From positions 31,248,001-31,312,000 of the forward strand of contig OZ231127.1 of NCBI GenBank assembly GCA_965153355.1: DNA of 64,000 nucleotides. The letters are read 5' to 3'. This document shows, piece by piece, positions 30,729 through 43,034 of this stretch. The stretch is from Flaccisagitta enflata (taxonomy: Eukaryota > Chaetognatha > Sagittoidea > Aphragmophora). The translations under genes and the position numbers were made by a program. How positions within the stretch are numbered: the first letter of the stretch is position 1; every line of letters begins with the position of its first letter. Under the pieces are notes generated by a model. That model saw only the letters and a program-made list of their open reading frames with translations, was not told where the DNA came from and ran no database searches.

Positions 30729-31560
30729 GGAGATGATAGGCGAGCTACAATTAATATACTAAGTAAGGCTCCATACTCTCGTCGTTTTGTGGTGCGCGAT
30801 AATTTAACCGAGAAATCCGGCCTTCTCATATCAGGGCTTACACCAAAAGTGATATCACGGCGATAAATATACGGACACTTGATAATAAGCATCAGATTCA
30901 GAGTGCAAACCTTAAATGAATAAATCTACTAAACCTATTTTTGCCGCCCCATAAAAAGCTATTACAACAATGCCCGTTCATCCATCTCCAAATTAACGCG
31001 ATCACTAGTTTTAATGAAGAAAACTGCAGGGGTGTATGAAGTTCAGTATTCCCCCTTCCTGTGGGGGGGGGGGGGGATAAAATCAAAGGGTTTGGAGATG
31101 GGGAAGAAAATCAAAGGGTGGAAAAGAAGAAAAAACAAATTTTTTTAAGATTTTACACTTTTCCAAAAGAAAGTAATAGACTACTACAACACTATTTTAC
31201 ACTATTCTGACCATATTTATACTATATCTATTCTATATGGGGTAGAAAATCAATCAATCTTTTGACCCGATGGGGAAAGAAATCAAAGGAGGGGGGGGAA
31301 AGAAATCGAAGGCCGCTCAACTTTATACACCCCTGAAGAAAAGTGAAATTGCGAACCGGTAGAATTAGTTAGAGACGCGTCGTCTGGACGCAATGGCGCT
31401 CTGGGGCCCGGCCTCAGGCGCCAACTCCTCCTTTTACCCTCTCGGAATTCTTCTGCGCGGTTTTTAGCCAGTACAACTGACCCGACAGAAATAACCATAA
31501 AAAGACCGGAAAGCCAATGGTTTTTAGGCCCCTTTGGGCTGTACCCGGGTGATAACACCA
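30729..31560. other. No gene seen
   Basis: Unique sequence with a G-run near 31063-31075 and repeated AATCAAAGG-like purine blocks (31080-31320). No exon recognised. Confidence 0.5.
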
Positions 31561-31564
31561 CAGT

Positions 31565-31590
31565 CATGATGATGATGATGACGATGACGA

Positions 31591-31627
<37 letters not shown>

Positions 31628-31705
31628 CACGACGACGACGAAGACGACGACGACGACGATGACGACGACGACGACGACGACGACGATGATGACGATGACG
31701 ATGAC

Positions 31706-31765
<60 letters not shown>

Positions 31766-31800
31766 AATGACAATGAAAAGATGACGATGACGATGATGAG
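31565..31800. repeat. (GAC/GAT)n trinucleotide repeat
   Basis: About 110 bp mostly GAC then about 100 bp mostly GAT, with transition blocks. Poly-Ser, poly-Asp and poly-Thr frames over it are artefacts. Confidence 0.95.
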
Positions 31801-32046
31801 GACGATGATCTATCACCGTGTGCAGTAGCAGCTGCTGAGGCTGTGATCAGCTAGATCATTACCAACCTGATCATCTTCGTTTTTGCCCTTCACCATTTCT
31901 CACGGGCCTCGCTCGTGCTTGGGTAACATGAGAGGAGTTTCTTTTTTATCTTCAACATTTTCCCCCTTTTACATTAACTCTACTTTTCTATGTTGGTCAA
32001 CTGGCGAGTTCCGGTTACTTGATCGTGCCAACGACAGTATTTTGAC

Positions 32047-32330
32047 TTGTGTTTCTAGTGAGCGCCAAAAACGCGTTTGTTTCCGTGAAACGCGATAACA
32101 GTATGAACACATATTCAAGAATTTCAACTGTCCCAGGAGGGAGTGAGCGAAGTGAGTGAGCGAGCCCGTGAATGGAGCGTAGTGAAGCAGAGCGCTGTGG
32201 AACGAGTGAGTGGAGTGAGCGGTGCGAGCGAACAAACGCAGCGAACGACCGAGTGGCCCGTTCAAAACGCGATTGTCTCTGACTAGAAACGCCCCCTTAA
32301 TGGCGGAGGGGACCAGCATCAACTTTGCTG
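32047..32330. repeat. Dispersed repeat D, copy 1
   Basis: Starts near TGTTTCTAGTGAGCGCC, has a purine-rich block of GAGCGAAGTGAGTGAGCGAG type words, then GAGTGGCCCGTTCAAAACGCG. A diverged copy lies at 51293-51560 in the same orientation and order. Nature unknown. Confidence 0.6.
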
Positions 32331-33430
32331 ATTTCGGTTACGTTTTTGACTGGACGTCCGCGTCCGTGGCGTCAATTTACTTCTGTAACTGTGTGCCTCG
32401 CGTCCATGCACGCTTCCGGTAATTGGAAGCAATCGCAGGTGGGCACAATTGAAAAAGAGCTAAACATGCACATTGCATTGCACAAATTTAACAACAGGGA
32501 ACTAATCTAGAAATGATTAGGAATTTTCAATGAATAGATACAGAACCAAAAGGAAACATGTTTTTGTTATTTTACACTGTAAGGAAAAATCGTAATTGTA
32601 AAGCAATAGAAAGTGCCATGAGACATTGTCTTTTTATCAGCAACGTAGAAAATGATTTAATAAATACCGTTACTTTTTCCCAGACACAGCCTCATTTAAT
32701 ATAATAGATCAATGTATCTTGATACAAAATGGTATACAAAATGGTATATCAAAATCAATTGACATATCATTCTCATGTTAATGTAAAATAACCCTAAAGT
32801 ATGGAAGCGGTTTGATTTCTGGAAGGTTTCTTATGGAGTCATCGCCCCCTCTCCTTCTCTATTGAACATGAGCAATACCGGATAATAGACACTTAACTGA
32901 GTTAAAAGCCATTTATTAGCACCTGACTTTGGTGAGGCTGAGTAGTTATAAGGATATGTACTAATGCGAGTAATAGCAGGGAATGGATTATGATAATTGA
33001 GCTCGGAATGAAGTACTTAGAAAAAGGTCTCATCGCTTTGTAGACGGCAAAGGATTGAGAGACACAAAATGGGAAGAGAGAAGATGGAAGGAAAGTGGAT
33101 TTCTTTCGAATTTTGAAATATTGCCACCTTTAGATCTATTTACTTTGAAAATGATAATTGTAGTTATCTATTTAACATTTTGTCATGATGTTTTTGGCAT
33201 GGATGCTTTGGTTAGACTGCATGAAAACCTCACATTAGCATTAATCATTATCAATGAATGGATACAGTGATTTCATATTCACCCACGTGTGGAGAGAAGT
33301 GGTGTGCCTCCACATGTCTTGTATTACGTGATGGATGAAACTAGACTGCTTTCTACAGAACTTGCTCCCCATGCCTTCCAGTCCTATGGCCAAAAAGAAT
33401 GTCTCTGCCATGTTTTATCCAAAGGAGGAA
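32331..33430. other. No gene seen
   Basis: AT-rich, without recognised repeats apart from short duplications such as AAATGGTATA near 32728-32745. Confidence 0.5.
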
Positions 33431-33434
33431 TGAG

Positions 33435-33437
<3 letters not shown>

Positions 33438-33476
<39 letters not shown>
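33438..33476. repeat. (GA)n microsatellite
   Basis: About 38 bp of GA repeat. Confidence 0.93.
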
Positions 33477-33480
<4 letters not shown>

Positions 33481-33776
33481 CAGAAAGATTTTTCACTTTG
33501 TTTTATCATTTGTATTCCAAACAGGTTTTGTGGGCAGGAGAATTTTTAATATTTTTTTCTTCGTTGCGTTTAACGGTTGATTGGTCGGTCGGTCGGTCTT
33601 TTGGTCGTTTGGTCTGTTGGTCGATCAGTATTCAGACTTTGAAGACTTGTCTGGAATACAGACATAGAAGTTAGAACGAAGGTCGCCGTAAGGCGAAGGC
33701 GTTGAGAAATGATGAAGAGAAAAAAATATGAGAAAAAAAGAGAAAAGATGATGGAACAGAGTGCATGGCCATGTGA

Positions 33777-33960
33777 TCTAACCTCACTCACAAACACTAT
33801 ATGGCAATAGCTTAACGTGACCTAACCTCAAAAGCACTGTATGACAATAGCTTAACATGACCTAACCTTACTCACAAACAGTGTATGGCAAAAGCTCAAC
33901 GTGACCTAACCTTACTCACAAACCGTGTATGGCAATAGCTTAACGTGACCTAATCTCACA
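33777..33960. repeat. Minisatellite, about 48-bp unit, four copies
   Basis: Units contain TATGGCAATAGCTTAACGTG, then ACCTAACCTCACTCACAAAC, with few substitutions between copies. Confidence 0.88.
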
Positions 33961-33989
33961 AAGAATTTTGAAAAATCAAAACTGAATTA

Positions 33990-34250
33990 GACAGAAAAAC
34001 ATGAGAAGTGAAGAGGAACAATGAAAATAGAAAAGACATCACGAAGACATGAGAAATGTGAGAAATGAGGAGGAACAATGAAGATAGAAAAGACACCACG
34101 AATACATGAGAAAAACGAGAAATTAAGAGGAACACTGAAAATAGAAAAGACAATACGAAAACATGAGAAATATGAGAAATGAAGAGGAACAATGAAAATA
34201 GAAAAGACACCACGAAAACATGAGAAACATGAGAAATTAAGAGAAAAGAA
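33990..34250. repeat. Minisatellite, about 60-bp unit, four copies
   Basis: Units contain GAGGAACAATGAAAATAGAA, then AAGACACCACGAAAACATGA. Because 60 is a multiple of three it leaves a repetitive hydrophobic minus-strand frame of 20-residue units; I treat that as a by-product. Confidence 0.88.
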
Positions 34251-35630
34251 ACCACTATAAAATGAAATGATATTTTCCTCTTAATATCATCACCGCTGCT
34301 GCCCACCTAAACGGGATTTTAGTAGTCGTGTATCCGATCTTGTTCTTAGTCACGGGCACGACTCTCTAACCGTCGATTCCCACCAAGTTCTTTTTCTTGT
34401 CTTCCGCCCCTGCCCACTTCTCGTTTATGTATCAACAATATCCGCTCGCATCTCAGTGCAGAATCCCACCCGCGCCCGATTTAACTGCACCTTCCGGTGG
34501 TCAGCCATCATTTTCAACCTGAGGGTAGAAAAGAAGAAAAAAGCGCGTTTACCATCGATTTTTCACTCTTCCACCTCGAGAGGCCGCCGGCCGGTGAAAA
34601 TCTGCGAATGTCCAGAACGACCTCTGCTGGAGACCCTGTAGTCTGAGGGGGAGGGGGAGGGGGAAGTCAGAAGGTCGACCAAGTGAGAGCGTAAATGACT
34701 GTCCATTGTCCAGTCACCTTCCCGTTTCGCCTCGGGGGCAAATATCTAAGTCTGTAGAATTGTCTTAGATTCAGTCCAATATGCGTTCACATTTGGCAGT
34801 TGATATTTCATGCCTTGACTTGGAGGACAAAAATGTAAGCGTCTAGTTTAAACGTATTTACGGCAGATGTTGAGGCAGGGGGGCGAGAATTTCTTTTAAG
34901 ATCTGATAGATTCTTTACCCCATGGTGGTCCATAGTTTTCAAGCAATGTATGGTATCAGTGCAAAATTTGGATAATTTATCCATTCTAAGGTAAACGTTA
35001 TGAATGGCAACCAACCATCATCAAGGGTACAATGTTCTTTATCTAATAATGATCTCAAATGTAAGAATATCTCTTTCTTGTTTCTATCTGTTTGATCATA
35101 GTGCAGGCCCCTGCTCTCCCAATTAAATTCGAGATCCACTGTACGCTCAATGTTCACTGTGTATAAACGTATATGCATTGCAGAAAACTTTCGATCCCTG
35201 AAACAATGCTTTACAGTAATCAATCTGCATTTTCATAATTTCTTACAGAAATAGAAATTTTTAATTTTTGAGGAAACCATAAGCACTAGTTTTCATATTG
35301 GGTTTTGTGCTGATTAACCTTTTGTATATCTTCTACAAGAAATAAAAGTGATTATTTCAGGTTAACCTGATATCTTTTTATGCTGTGACACAGGTTTGTT
35401 TTGATCAAGAATGTAAGTTTTTATGAAATGATCAATAGTTATTACAGATGCTTACATCTATTTTCAAAAAAAATATTCCTGCGAGTGACATTCTTTTGAC
35501 TTTGTAGCAGTGCTGCAGTAGCAGAATTGCCACTCATTAATCAACTGTAGTGAACAAAAAATCCTTCCGGCCTTTTTAAAGTCTCTAACTCTAAGACCTC
35601 GAAACTAAGTAAGAAAGAATGAGACTTATA
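34251..35630. other. No gene seen; trace of a family A-like element
   Basis: At 34318-34375 there are CGTGTATCCGATCTTGTT and AGTCACGGGCACGACTCT, remnants of hairpin-ended elements. The rest, including minus-strand open frames at 34808-35223, matches no family I know. Confidence 0.45.
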
Positions 35631-35633
35631 AAG

Positions 35634-35634
35634 A

Positions 35635-35712
<78 letters not shown>
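35634..35712. repeat. (TTTC)n microsatellite
   Basis: About 20 copies, then 250 bp of T/C-rich sequence. Confidence 0.95.
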
Positions 35713-35713
<1 letters not shown>

Positions 35714-36015
35714 ATTTTCTTTTTTCCTCCTTTCTTTCCTCTCCTTCCTCCTTTCCTCTCATTCCTCCTCCCGTAATTCCTAATTCCTGTTCATTATCAG
35801 AATTCTTTCTCCTTTCTCTTTTCTCTTTTCTTTTTTCTCCTTTTTCAATTCATTTTTCTGCTTGACTAAATTTTCAATCAACATCTTTTTTTTCGTTTTA
35901 CGGCGTAATTTCTTTTTCTTCTTCTTTCTCTCTTTTCACATGTACGTCTGAATCTTTTTCTCTTTTTCATTTATTTTTTTCTGTAGAAAGAAATATTCAT
36001 CTGACCTTTAACCCT

Positions 36016-36405
36016 TTGCCTTTTTCAGTTGTTTTGTCTCATTCTTTTGCGACCAATTCTTTCACACCGACAGATTTCTGTATATATAGAAAATTTGAAG
36101 CAGTTCGCGACTTATCATCAATGGCAAAGAAAGGAAATAAAAATTTACACACTTTCAAATATTATATAAAATTAAAAGATTGGGATAGAAAAATCCTAGA
36201 TCGTTGTCTCACTCAGTCTCCTACTCAGTTTGTCTGCCTATTTCCCTCTCTCGGGTCTAAAAAGATCATCATTAATATCCCTAAACAACGAACGGAACAA
36301 ACGGGATTGAACGTTGTTTTGATCCTTGCAAAGAATAACAAGAATTTGTTTGTTTCTGAGTTTCATTTCTTTTTACCTCTCATTTTAAAAACCAATTGGA
36401 AATAA
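36016..36405 (+). CDS. Unrecognised open frame, 129 residues (doubtful)
   Basis: The frame is open for 129 codons after a pyrimidine-rich stretch ending TTTTTCAG (36023-36030), which could be a splice acceptor. The composition is Lys/Asn/Phe-rich with a segment [18 protein letters not shown]. No domain, signal peptide or membrane helix is evident, and the T-rich neighbourhood makes chance likely. Listed because it is the longest non-repetitive frame in the right half outside fold-back elements. Confidence 0.2.
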   Translation: MPFSVVLSHSFATNSFTPTDFCIYRKFEAVRDLSSMAKKGNKNLHTFKYYIKLKDWDRKILDRCLTQSPTQFVCLFPSLGSKKIIINIPKQRTEQTGLNVVLILAKNNKNLFVSEFHFFLPLILKTNWK

Positions 36406-36420
36406 AGAAAAAATGATGGA

Positions 36421-36587
<167 letters not shown>

Positions 36588-36868
36588 TGCTAAGATGATC
36601 GGAAGGCGATCATGAATATAAATGTGATTTACGTTAGACTCGGAAGTTGGCCTCTGCAGTCCTCAGGAGACTCTGAACTAAGGGTATATACTTTACAGTC
36701 AGTTTGGCCAGGTTATGAATACATTTTCGCCACAATGACGTTATTGTGAGCGTTCATCCTTCTTTGAGTGACTGTGCATAAGTTTATGTTATCTCCTCAC
36801 AAGCGTGAACAAACCAGACGAACATTTTTCCGGCAACGGTTTTTTTCCCCGACCGCAATAACAGACAT

Positions 36869-36871
<3 letters not shown>

Positions 36872-36928
<57 letters not shown>
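36872..36928. repeat. (CT)n microsatellite
   Basis: About 57 bp. Confidence 0.95.
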
Positions 36929-36932
<4 letters not shown>

Positions 36933-37076
36933 ACAATCATTATGCTTCTCTCCTTGCTTCCTTCTCCAACGATCACTGCAAAAAATGTAGACCCATGTTT
37001 AGAGATGGAAATGATGGTCTTGAGAGACGACATGGACATGAATGAGTGGATGAATTTTTAGAAAAAGAGAAAATGG

Positions 37077-37367
37077 GCGAATGAATGAATGAATGAATGA
37101 ATTATTGAATGAATGAATGAATGAGTGAATGAATGAATGAATGAATGAATGAAGGAATGAAGAGATGAATGAATGAATGAATGAATGAATGAATGAATGA
37201 ATGAATGAATGGATGAATGAATGAATGAATGAATGAATGAGTGAATGAATGAATGAATGAGTGAATGAATGAATGAATGAATGAATGAATGAATGAATGA
37301 ATGAATGAATGAATGAATAAATGAATGAATGAATGAATGAATGAATGAATGAATGAATGAATGAATG
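37077..37367. repeat. (AATG)n microsatellite
   Basis: About 290 bp of AATG with scattered single-base changes. It yields the Ser-Phe-Ile-His frames seen on the minus strand. Confidence 0.96.
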
Positions 37368-37967
37368 GATATTATGATTAAGAAATGAAAGAGGAAATGA
37401 ATGGATGAAAGCATATTTTAAGTGAATGTGTATTTTCAAAATGACCATTTGAAAACCGGAACCAAATGAGAAATGAAACGAGGAAGTATAGATGAGTCTC
37501 AGCCCACATTCCACCCTCGGAACCTTCCCCTCGGAGCCAAATAAAAAATGGTAAAATGGAGGGAAATTGCGTTGGAAATTGCAACTGGAATGAATGCCGA
37601 CTCGGAAATGGACGAAAGCGGGGCGTTTGGCCCATTAGATGGACCAAAGCGCGCAGTCAAATGGACCAAAAGGCATCATAATGACTTTTTTGAAAAAAAG
37701 AAATAAAGGCAAAAAAAATTGGAGGGAAACGAGTTTTTTGCGATGCAATTTATGTTGAAATTCGTCCCGCGTCATTTCTAAGCCGATGGGAAAGGGAAAT
37801 GGATCGTTGAGTACAACCGATCGGGAATTCACACCACCCCTGCCCACCCCCATCCCCTCCCCCCTCCTCCTCCTCTTCCATTGGCTACCACCAAAAGACT
37901 ATCTTACTGCCCAATGACTTGTCCCCAAAATATTCTGCGTCCCTTCACTTCTTCGTAAAACCAGTTT

Positions 37968-38015
37968 TTAGTTGCTGGCTAAGCGACTCTATAAGAGGCT
38001 CTGTCCCCACGAAGG
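37968..38015 (+). mobile_element. Fragment of a hairpin-ended element end
   Basis: TTTTTAGTTGCTGGCTAAGC then GACTCTATAAGAGGCTCTGTC, the left end of the subfamily also seen at 57326 and 62401. The rest of the element is not found. Confidence 0.5.
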
Positions 38016-38204
38016 AAGGAGGGAAGGTCTTGGTAGAGTCCTAACTTCAGGCATTTTTTTTTGGAGTTGACTCATGCACAAGAAATACATTAGAGATAAG
38101 GTCCTTACCTTCCATCTTACACTTTTGGAAGGTCAAAATAAGGTCGGGGATGATTCCACCACGGAGGTCAAAGGTCAAGGGGTCACAAGGGGACCCCCTA
38201 TAGG

Positions 38205-38700
38205 GGGTCAAAATTTCAAAATGGGAATTTTTCTATTCTGAAAGCAGATTTGGATTCTCCTCAAAAAAGTAGCTGAAGAATCTACTTTTCTTTTTTTCAT
38301 TTTTTTATTTTAAGTAGGTCAAAAAGGGGGTCAAAGGACATAAAAGACCCCCAAATTGAACCTTCGAACCATTTTTTTGGTAAAAATTTCAAAATAGGAA
38401 TTTCGCTATTTTGAAAGCAGATTTGAATTCTTCTTAAAAAAGTAGCTGAAGAATCTACTTTTCTTTTTTACATTTTTTTATTGTTAGTGGGGCAAAATGG
38501 GGGTCAAAAGTCATAAATGACCCCAAAATCGACCCTTAGAACCATTTTTGGGAAAAAGTTTCAAAATTTGAAAAATACAATTCTGACTGCAGATTTGGAT
38601 TCCTTTAAAAAAGGACCAAATATAAATTCTTCTTTGTTTTGCAGTTGATTATAAGAAGTAGGTAAAAAATGGGATCAAAGGTCGCAAATAACCACTAAAT
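38205..38700. repeat. Tandem repeat, about 172-bp unit, three copies
   Basis: Units begin near 38208, 38382 and 38551 with AAATTTCAAAATRGGAATTT and share AAAGCAGATTTGGATTC, then AAGTAGCTGAAGAATCTAC. Copies diverge from left to right. It abuts the left end of the large fold-back element. Confidence 0.8.
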
Positions 38701-39369
38701 TTGCGTAAATATTCCAAAACTGGAGAAATTAGGCATAAAAGCAACTGGCTAGCAATATCGGAGATATTTCAAGAAAAACAAAATGAAAAATTGGGTAAGT
38801 CTATATTTAAAGGGGGTCATACAGGGTTAATTTTGGAAATTCCTTATGGAACTCTGGAATCTGGGGGTTGATTGTGTGTAGAAAAGGTAAGAAAAAAATT
38901 TGAGTATCTTCCTTTTGAGGAAAAATAATCCATTTTTGATCAAAAATGAGGTATCTGATAGGCGAAAATCGCAAAAATCGCAAAAATCGCAAAAAATTGC
39001 CAAGATAGAGGCCATTGGTTGTAGCCATCAGGACACTACAAAACATTCATTTTTGGTTTAGATGATGTATTTTTGCCTTACCCTTACCATTTATGGTAAA
39101 GTTTAGGCTTTTAATGCAAGATTTTTCTCATTTTCAGAGCTTTATACATAATGCCGTTAAGCCAAATCTAAGCAAAAATCAAAGAAATTATAGAAATATG
39201 TTGCGTGATAAAAAAAATTGTTCCTGATTATTCTAAAAAATAAGTATTCTTGTTATTCTAAGATTCCTTTCCCTTGCATGTTAAAAAAAAAAAATTTTAT
39301 CCATAGAATACTTGCAAAAAAACACGAAAATGAGCAAAATAAAAAAAAATTGCAAAAATCAGTGCTCAA

Positions 39370-39716
39370 TACGTCCGGTGAAGCGCCCCAAACTTTGACT
39401 ATGGCTCTCACCAATCTTACCACAGTTGAGGCTTGGTAAAAAAACATTCCATGCAAAATTTTGGGCCTCTGAGATAGCAGGAACCTTCATCAGGGTGAGG
39501 TTGAAGTTTGTATTGAATAAGCATTGCAATCAATATTGCTATTATGCAAATTTTTACTCTGCCATAGGTTTCTATGGAAACTTCATGGTCACCCTGACAA
39601 AGGTTCCTGCTGTTCCAGAGGCCTGAAATTTTGCATGAGATGTTTTTTTACCAAGCCTCAACCATGGTAAGATTGGTGAGAGTCAGCGTCGAAGTTTGGG
39701 GCGGTTCATGGGACAT
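39370..39716. mobile_element. Nested fold-back element h with 9-bp target duplication
   Basis: Inverted arms (GCGCCCCAAACTTTGAC and GTCGAAGTTTGGGGCGG), 347 bp in all. AGTGCTCAA flanks it at 39361-39369 and 39717-39725. The opposite arm of the enclosing fold-back keeps a single complement of this word at 41658-41666 with matching sequence on both sides, which is the empty site. A 9-bp duplication fits Mutator-like (MULE) elements. Confidence 0.88.
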
Positions 39717-39897
39717 AGTGCTCAAGTTTCTTCCTCCAGGACCTGGCATGGGTCTTTTACCTTAGTTTTTTCTGTTTTTTTTTCAGAGTTTATTTGTTTT
39801 TTTGTTTTTTTTTTTCAAATCATATTTGCACCTACACAAATATAGGTAGGGCTTCATGGTCAAACTAGAAACCAGTTTGATGAAACGGCTGTTTTTT

Positions 39898-40300
39898 GGG
39901 CAGCCGCCCCAAATGGGATGAAGTCCTGTAGAACACGGGGGGACTTTTGTTTATTTGTTTGTTCGTTCATCCTTCCATCTGTTTGTCCCCCCCAGGCCCT
40001 CTTAGGCCTGAAATCTGCCCTCAGGCCTGAAATCTGCCCTCTCAGGCCTTAATCTATCCTCTCCAATTCAGGGCCTAAGAGGGCAGATTTCAGGCCTGTG
40101 AGGGCAGATTTCAGGCCTGAGAGGGCAGATTTAAGGCCTGAGAGGGCCTGAGGGGGACTGATGGATGGACAGACATACGACGAACAAACAAAAGTCCCCC
40201 TGTGTTCTACAGGACTTCATCCCTTTCAGTGCCGCTTCCTTGCTTCCTCTCATTCCGATTCACAACCATGCAAAGCAGGGCAACGGGTATCGCTGACCAC
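39898..40300 (-). mobile_element. Family C element, copy 3
   Basis: Left end GGGCAGCCGCCCCAAATGGG then GAAGTCCTGTAGAACACGG; inverted right end near 40190-40235. The core of AGGCCTGAAATCTGCCCTC units turns over near 40068. The tail CGGGTATCGCTGACC matches copies 1 and 2. It lies in the centre of fold-back element g. Confidence 0.7.
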
Positions 40301-42257
40301 ATATAGCCCTGGGGCGACCTGTTAACCACTTAAGACTTGAGCAAATGAAGAAGCAAACATGAAAAAATGTGCACATTTCAAATAAAAACAATGTAAACAA
40401 AAACAACGAAATGACTGAGTGGGAGCTGTTTCAGCTCACCAAAACCTCATTTATTGAGTAAAAGTTTTTAAAAATCCATTAGTAATTAAAAAAACATATG
40501 AGTCACTAGGATCAAAACATTTGAAATTTCCTTTTATAGAATTACAGTTTAAAATTGTAACACTAAAATAAGGTAATAAATAAGACTTATTTTTTTAACA
40601 AATTATGTAAAAAAATCAAAACGTTCAATCTTATGACTTATGACTTTCTTGACTTTTAATGCTCTTTCAAAGAGATAGTCAAGAAATGGGTTGGAATTTG
40701 CCCAGACCAGCATGATTGTGATCACACCCCCATGCCATAAATGGTTTCACAGAAACAGTTACCAAAAAATTGATATCCCAGCTCAAAGATTGGTTGGAGT
40801 CTGTCTCCACTTTGACTGCATGAGGTGCATTTGGAGGATTTTTGCCCTCTTTGGCACAAAAGTTAACCCCCCCTTTCCTCTGTTGCTGCAAGATAAACCC
40901 TGCTGAAAAATGTCTTTGACTGCACTGGTGTTGTGGACCAAAGTTCAAAGCTGCTTCAAAGGTTGACTGGTAATCAGCCAAGTTGACAGAGCCACCTTTC
41001 ACTTTGGACTTCAAGGAAGCTGAACTACTTGCCATCAAAGAGAAATACCTCATTACCCATGCCACACCCAGTGCAGTGGAAAGGGCCATCATCTGTCTCT
41101 GAGGCTTCTGCTGCTGTGGTTGGACAAGAAGCTAGGGAAGGTTTCATCTCAGAATGATGAATGAGATTATTGAAAATAGTAAATGAGGTCTTGGTGATTT
41201 TGCACAAATCCTGCTCATTTACTTTTTTACCTTGATTGCATTTTATTTTCTTTATGACTTGTTACTGAGGTCTTGGTGATCTAGCACAGAACGCGCTCAG
41301 TTATTTATCTTTACAATTTCTTTTCAATTTAATTTTCAATTTAAATTGTTCAATGTTTATTACTATTTATTTTTGCCTTAGTGGTTTACATTTTTACCTC
41401 ATCACCTAATTGTGCATTTAAAGGTACTTTAGGTACTTTAAAGGTGATTTTACATTTTTGTCCGCTTTTGATGGAATTGCCTTAGTGGTTAAAGATTTTG
41501 TCAAACTGGTTTCTAGTTTGACCATGAAGCCCTACCCATATTTGTGTAGGTGCTAACATTGATTTGAAAGAAAAAAAACAAATAAACTCTGAAAAAAAAA
41601 CAGAAAAAAAATTAAGTAAAACACCCATGCCAGGTTGCAAGTCCTGGAGGAAGAAGCTTGAGCACTGATTTTTGCAATTTTTACTGATTTTGCCCTTTTT
41701 TGAGTATTTTTGCAAATATTCTATAGATAAAAAATGTTATTTTTTAACATACAAGGGAAAGGAATTTTAGAATAACAAGAATACTGATTCAAACAAACAT
41801 CTTTAGAATAATCAGGAACAATTTTTTCTATCACACAACAGGCTGAACGATTTTATCTATTTTTAAAGATTTCTGCAATTTCTTTGATTTTTGCTTATTA
41901 TTGGCTCAACGGCATTATGTATAAAGCTCTGAAAATGAGAAAAATCTTGCATAAAAAGCCTAATTATTACCATAAATGGTAAGGGTAAGGCAAAAATACA
42001 TCATCTAAATCAAAAATGAATGTTTTGTAGTGTCCTGATGGCTACTACCAATGGCCTCTATTTTGTCATTTTTTTCGATTTTTTTCGATTTTTGCAATTT
42101 TCGCCTATCGCATACCTCATTTTTTATCAAAAATGGATTATTTTTACTTAAAAGGGAGATACCCAAAAAAATTTCTAACCTTTTCTACACAAAACCAACC
42201 CCCAGATTCCAGAGTTCCATAAGGAATTTCCAAAATCAAGCCTGTATGACCCCCCCT

Positions 42258-43032
42258 AACTGAAGGAAGGTCAACAAAAGAACACTTATGACAAAGTTCC
42301 GCCGATAACCCGAACCCCCTGTCACAAAACGTCCTTGGTGGAATCATTGCACTTAACGGATGACCTTGATAGTTTCCAAACTTGAACTACACATACATAA
42401 CTTGCTTTAACTCTTTGTGCATCTCAATCGCTCGCGAAGTTAGGACCCTAGTCTTGGACGCGAAATTTTGGATAACGCAAAATCGGCTGAAATACTGATT
42501 TCTTATCTGTACGGCCCCTGCTCAGCTACTTTACAGGCCCGCCCACCCACACACCGCCCCTGCCCACCCGCATTACTTCCCCCTACCCACCCGCCAGTGA
42601 CTACTTATTTGCCGTGTATCCGGCGTTGTTCTCAGTCATGGAAGAGTCTTTTACTAGCCCATCATACCACCTCTCATCTTGTCTCAAACCACACCAATGC
42701 CACCCACCGAAACATTTCCGGTCGATCATATTTCATGCCTCTTAACCTCCTTTTGCATTACAACCTCCACAAACCCCCATCATTTGTTTCATAAAAAGAA
42801 CAAACCAACATTTTTAGAAACATTTTTTTTCTTATTTGGCTTCCTGTGGCATTCTTCAATTCGCCATTTTAGTTCTTTCCTGACCTCCCAGTCAGAACCC
42901 TACAGAAATACCATCTGCAGTAATTCATGATCATCTTTATGAAACGTTAAAATTGTCATCCAGACAAACCTGTACTAGATGACACTGGTTTCATGGGTTG
43001 AACTACAGATCACTTTAGATTGTCTCAATGAA
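42258..43032. other. No gene seen; trace of a hairpin-ended element
   Basis: Near 42510-42635 the words CCCCTGCCCACC and GCCGTGTATCCGGCGTTGTT mark the right end of a family A-like element. Otherwise unannotated. Confidence 0.45.
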
Positions 43033-43034
43033 TA

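Larger units (their letters stand above)
38811..42257. mobile_element. Large fold-back element g (3.4 kb)
   Basis: Long inverted arms: left 38811 to about 39882, right about 41499 to 42257. The outer tips read AGGGGGGTCATACAGG-like, and the inner arm edges share GGGCTTCATGGTCAAACTAG. The left arm is longer because a 347-bp element (39370-39716) is inserted in it. The 1.6-kb centre contains a family C element and an AT-rich block. A minus-strand frame at 40679-41092 (137 codons) matches no transposase I know. Superfamily unassigned. Confidence 0.82.

Noticed and set aside
33956-34306. Hydrophobic repeat frame of 116 codons resembling a membrane protein
   Set aside because: Produced by a 60-bp minisatellite whose unit length is a multiple of three; the hydrophobicity follows from the T/A-rich strand.
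37058-37514. Ser-Phe-Ile-His repeat proteins
   Set aside because: Translations of (AATG)n; the same peptide appears at 47800-48170 from (ATTC)n.
40679-41207. Minus-strand frames inside the large fold-back (137 and 60 codons)
   Set aside because: Two overlapping frames, neither with a recognisable transposase motif. Kept only as a remark in the element entry.
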